Shown here piece by piece: positions 15,834 to 18,473 of a stretch of DNA of 18,473 nucleotides. The DNA lies in assembly GCA_050942875.1 (NCBI GenBank), contig JBMNOD010000068.1, positions 1 to 18,473 on the forward strand, read 5' to 3'. The notes beneath the pieces were generated by a model. It was not told where the DNA came from and ran no database searches. It saw only the letters and a list, made by a program, of their open reading frames with translations. The position numbers and the translations under genes were made by a program. Position 1 is the first letter of the stretch. Each line of letters opens with the position of its first letter. The stretch comes from JAAZAI01 sp050942875. Its GTDB lineage: Bacteria > Verrucomicrobiota > Kiritimatiellia > RFP12 > UBA3636.

Positions 15834-16510
15834 ATTCTTCCTGTCCTTTCAAACTCCAGTAGCGAGTCGTCTCACTCCGCTCAAACAAACAACGCCTTCA
15901 CGTGATTGGCAAAAGTCTACCCTTTCTTTGGCTCCGTGTCCACATCTCAAAACCCCACCCGCAATGGCGGGTGTGTGTCAGAATCGTAACATGGTTCCTT
16001 GAGTTTCCATGAAACATGGAGGCTTTCTTGATGCCAAATTCAAAATCAACAGGCACATTGGACGTGGGAGCGGCAGCCTGCCAGTCCTCGCATCCCTCTC
16101 TGTGTCTCTGTGCCCGTGTGTTTAGATAAAAAACCTCCACCTGCGCCGCGTCGCCTGCGTCTTTGTGTTTTTCGTGGCCATTCCCCGCTCGGCGAAGCCG
16201 CCACGGCCACGCCCCAATTCCGAGTTTCCTCCATGGCCACAAAAAGGCACAAAGAGGCACAGAAATTTTCCGTGTGTTTCGTAGTTGAAAAAACCGCCAG
16301 GCCCGCCAAGTTTCTTTTTCATTTCATTTTTACCAGGGACACGGAGGCACGGAGGCGTGCAGGGAGGGGCATGGCAATGAAAACACGCTTCTGAAATCAA
16401 GGAGGGACGACGGTGGTGCGGAGTGCGGTTCAATTGCAGTGAAAGCAATGCATCAAACTCCCTTTCAATGCGCATGACATAGGCAATGCCGGATTTGTCT
16501 GTTGCTTTTT
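15834..16510. repeat. Repeat-rich gap upstream of the second XylR-type gene
   Basis: No gene is supported. At 15957-15971 there is a small hairpin CCCGC-aatg-GCGGG, running into GGTGTGTGTC (15970-15979), an inverted copy of the half-site beside the XylR promoter. CCATG-aaa-CATGG at 16007-16019 is another short palindrome. From about 16090 to 16355 dispersed repeats follow one another: GTGTCTCTGTGCCCGTGTG, TTTGTGTTTTTCGTGGCCATT, GGCACAAAGAGGCACAGAA, CGTGTGTTTCGTAGTTG and GGACACGGAGGCACGGAGG. Their translations give TKHTE / ETQRE-like nonsense. Confidence 0.65.
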
Positions 16511-16511
16511 T

Positions 16512-16541
16512 GACACACACCCGCAATGGCGGACACACACC
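16512..16541 (+). promoter_or_regulatory. Tandem GACACACACC half-sites upstream of the second XylR-type gene
   Basis: GACACACACC occurs at 16512-16521 and 16532-16541, in the same orientation and 20 bases apart, immediately upstream of the promoter at 16556. A third copy in reverse orientation is at 15970-15979. AraC-family regulators bind direct repeats about two turns apart, and a remote extra site recalls repression loops as in araBAD. Embedded GGCGG...CCGCC and CCGC-aatg-GCGG pairings could alternatively form RNA hairpins, but these lie upstream of the likely transcript. Confidence 0.45.
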
Positions 16542-16555
16542 GCCATGGGACAGGC

Positions 16556-16586
16556 TTGTCACTATTCAAGCAATTGGGTTTATGAT
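16556..16586 (+). promoter_or_regulatory. Promoter of the second XylR-type gene
   Basis: TTGTCA (16556-16561) and TATGAT (16581-16586) are 19 bases apart, slightly long. A shifted -10 TAGACT (16586-16591), identical to the kinase gene's -10 at 552-557, is an alternative. Either way the transcript would begin within roughly 10 bases of the ATG at 16599 and be nearly leaderless. Confidence 0.4.
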
Positions 16587-16598
16587 AGACTGTCCATC

Positions 16599-17777
16599 AT
16601 GAAACGGAAGCCTGCCGATCGGAACAAGCGCGTCATCGCCGCCCTGTCTCTGGGTGTCTATTCTGGACAGCGGAAGCTGTATGGCATGATCGACTATTTC
16701 AACGAACGGTTTACGACCGATTCCAGAAAGTGGGACATGGACATCGTGCATGGATACGACGCCCTGACCGAAAGCGTCATTCGACATGCGACGAGCGATG
16801 GTGTCGACGGATTCATCTTGTTGTGCCATCCGCCCGCGCACACGATTTCAGCTTTGGCGAAGACATGCGTTCCCGCCATCATTGAAACCTCCTTCGAAGC
16901 GCCTTTCGAGAATGCACCCAGCCTCGTCCAGATTTTCTGCGACACGCGAGCGCTCACCCAGGCCGCCGCGCAGCATTTCGCCGTGCGCCAGGTTTTCAAG
17001 GCCTATGGCTACGTCAACACAAGGAAAGAGGAACCCTGGTCGAAAGGGCGTGGACGCCATTTCGCCGAAGCGCTGGCCGAGCGCGGACACGATTGCTCGA
17101 TCTGCCGTCCTCGTCACGAATCGCTGGCAGACTGGCTCGCTTCCCTCGCCCGTCCCGCCGCTGTCTGCGCGGCAAACGACGCAACCGCCCGAACCGTCGC
17201 CACGGCTTGCCTCAAAGCAGGCCTGAAGATTCCCGACGACATTGCCATCCTGGGCTTTGACGACGACCCGGTCTTCTGCCTCAGTCCCGAGCCGCAGCTT
17301 TCATCTGTGGCCCAGGACTTCTTCAGGTGCGGGCGACTTGCCGCAGAGGCGCTCGACCGCCTCATGCATGGCGATCAAACCGTTCCGCAAACGCTTTCGT
17401 ATGGCGCACGAAAAGTCGTGATCCGCGAATCGACCATGCGCAGTTCTCCGCATGTCGGCATCGTGCAGAAAGCCCTGGACTTCATCGACGCCAACGCCTG
17501 CCGCAACATCGGCGTGGATGACGTCGCCGCGCATCTGGGCGTTTCCCGACGCCTGGCGGATCTGCGCTTCAGCGAGATTCTTCAGCAATCGATTTACGAA
17601 GTGCTTCGCGACCGCAAGCTCGAGGAGGCGAAGCGTTTGCTGAGCCAGACCGACATTTCCATCCAGCACATCGCCCGGCGCTGCGGATTCACCAACAACA
17701 CGCATCTTAAAAACCTTTTCCTTCGTCGTTTCGGGATGACGATGCGCGAGTTCCGGGCGCAATCAAAAGAAAAATGA
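16599..17777 (+). CDS. XylR-type transcription regulator, second copy
   Basis: This 392-aa protein has the same architecture as the regulator at 11687-12877 but is clearly diverged. A LacI/PBP-like sensor (about 10-275) shows VCAANDATARTVATACLKAG and DDIAILGFDDD. It is followed by an AraC-type DNA-binding domain (about 285-392) with HTHs near 304-325 (VDDVAAHLGVSRRLADLRF) and 352-380 (DISIQHIARRCGFTNNTHLKNLF). The ATG at 16599 is preferred because the sensor homology begins soon after it. The ATG at 16545 lies upstream of the predicted -35 and is unlikely. No Shine-Dalgarno is present at either. It is convergent with, and 13 bases from, the GH5-like gene, which it could regulate; further targets may lie beyond the window. 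Confidence 0.92.
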   Translation: MKRKPADRNKRVIAALSLGVYSGQRKLYGMIDYFNERFTTDSRKWDMDIVHGYDALTESVIRHATSDGVDGFILLCHPPAHTISALAKTCVPAIIETSFEAPFENAPSLVQIFCDTRALTQAAAQHFAVRQVFKAYGYVNTRKEEPWSKGRGRHFAEALAERGHDCSICRPRHESLADWLASLARPAAVCAANDATARTVATACLKAGLKIPDDIAILGFDDDPVFCLSPEPQLSSVAQDFFRCGRLAAEALDRLMHGDQTVPQTLSYGARKVVIRESTMRSSPHVGIVQKALDFIDANACRNIGVDDVAAHLGVSRRLADLRFSEILQQSIYEVLRDRKLEEAKRLLSQTDISIQHIARRCGFTNNTHLKNLFLRRFGMTMREFRAQSKEK

Positions 17778-17790
17778 TGCGTCCGTCCTG

Positions 17791-18473
17791 CTATGCTCCC
17801 CGCAAGCCTCGCAGCAGCGCGCGCTTGCGCGGATTGTCGGCGGAGGGTTTGAAGCCGGCGGGTTTTCCGTCGGTTTCGACCGGTTCGTGTTCGACGCTCC
17901 ACCCTTCCCATTCGCGAAAGGCATGGTACGTCCAGTCCCAGCCATATTCCTCGAAGAGAGCGATGCAATCCGCGATGTACACGTCCGCCCCCGTTGAGAA
18001 CGAGGACGCGGAAAATTCCCCGACGTAGATTTTCGCGTTGTACTTCTTTTCAAAATCGCGAACTGCCGCAAGCTTTTGGCGGAGATAGCCGCGCCCCCAG
18101 CCCTTCGCGGCATCCGGCCAGACGGCATCCGCCTTCATATTGCCACCCGCGCCCTGGTGGGTGAATTCCTTCGGTCGGTACAGGTGGACCTGATAGACGA
18201 CGTTGTCGCCGTCGATCGGGCGCAACTGTGCAAAGGCCTCGGGTGCAGCCCAGTCGAGCGACTGCACAATGACCGGCGTTTGGGGGTCGATTGCGCGAAC
18301 GATCTTTGCGGCCTTCTCATACGTGGCGAGATAATCGAGCGTCGTTGGCGGAAGTTCATGGACCGGTTCGTTCAAGAGGTCGTAGCCATAGATGACATCG
18401 GCGTTCCCCTTCGCGCGTGTGGCGATTTTTCGCCAGCAGTCGAAAAATCGCGTCAAGGCCACAGGGTCGGAGT
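17791..18473 (-). CDS. GH5-like endoglycosidase, N-terminus beyond the window
   Basis: The C-terminal 227 or so residues of a TIM-barrel glycoside hydrolase are visible. The acid/base glutamate lies in GYDLLNEP and the nucleophile in IYVGEFSA. VVYQVHLYRP and DWTYHAFREWEGWS also match the GH5 cellulase/endoglycanase plan. The frame is open to the window edge (SDPVALTRFFDCW), so the GTG at 18462 is not a start. The protein ends in a basic tail (NPRKRALLRGLRGA) after FKPSADNP, with no extra module at the C-terminus. Substrate and secretion cannot be judged without the N-terminus. Its convergence with an XylR-type gene suggests a second, sugar-regulated locus. Confidence 0.88.
   Translation of the reverse strand, partial: SDPVALTRFFDCWRKIATRAKGNADVIYGYDLLNEPVHELPPTTLDYLATYEKAAKIVRAIDPQTPVIVQSLDWAAPEAFAQLRPIDGDNVVYQVHLYRPKEFTHQGAGGNMKADAVWPDAAKGWGRGYLRQKLAAVRDFEKKYNAKIYVGEFSASSFSTGADVYIADCIALFEEYGWDWTYHAFREWEGWSVEHEPVETDGKPAGFKPSADNPRKRALLRGLRGA

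Noticed and set aside
15898..16309. Small minus-strand proteins with TKHTE / EKHKDAG-like sequence
   Set aside because: They are translations of dispersed DNA repeats, with no ribosome site.
15957..16544. MITE of about 580 bp bounded by inverted GCGGGTGTGTGTCA ends
   Set aside because: The inverted match is only 14 bases, no target duplication is seen, and the right end is a tandem pair better read as regulator half-sites.

Overview
The window (about 18.5 kb) reads as a chromosomal segment of a GC-rich, gut- or sediment-type member of the Planctomycetota/Verrucomicrobiota/Lentisphaerota group. Kiritimatiellota-like is my best guess. The grounds are two XylR-type hybrid regulators (LacI-like sensor fused to AraC HTH), secreted SUMF1/FGE-fold paralogues beside glycoside hydrolases, and intergenic spaces filled with dispersed repeats whose translations read 'EKHK', 'THEMHE' or 'TKHTE'. 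This placement is inference from gene content, not from a phylogenetic marker.

Layout. (1) 1-557: the edge of a minus-strand gene, then repeats and a promoter. (2) 600-4561, plus strand: a PAS histidine kinase, a repeat-filled 382-bp gap with a G-free pyrimidine leader, an NtrC-type sigma-54 response regulator and an RluA-type pseudouridine synthase overlapping it by 8 bp. (3) 4691-11516, minus strand: a tightly packed six-gene carbohydrate operon. In transcription order it holds a small secreted protein, two secreted SUMF1-fold paralogues, a secreted clan GH-A glycosidase, a cytosolic GH29 alpha-L-fucosidase and an alpha/beta-hydrolase esterase. A strong extended -10 promoter and tandem half-sites lie upstream. 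(4) 11687-14017, minus strand: an XylR-type regulator and a PfkB/RfaE1-type kinase, the probable controller and an accessory sugar kinase for the operon. (5) 14018-15248: a repeat cluster holding the orphaned 3' end of rplI (ribosomal protein L9), a perfect 15-bp terminator hairpin, a four-unit 63-bp tandem array and a 17-bp G.U-compensated hairpin. (6) 15249-15833, minus strand: a two-TM PH-domain-like membrane protein. (7) 16599-end: a second XylR-type regulator, convergent with a GH5-like endoglycosidase cut by the window edge.

Working model (inference). A host or plant glycan is cut outside the cytoplasm by the GH-A enzyme, perhaps bound by the SUMF1-fold proteins. The fragments are then imported by a transporter not present here, de-esterified and de-fucosylated in the cytosol, and the sugars phosphorylated. 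Each XylR regulator would switch its adjacent genes.

The least ordinary signals are these: a group II intron domain V-like hairpin inside the first codons of the first operon gene; the orphaned L9 tail abutting a repeat; SUMF1 paralogues that have lost the FGE active-site cysteines; AraC-style direct repeats next to both XylR genes; and a repeat family that has written the C-terminus of the histidine kinase.
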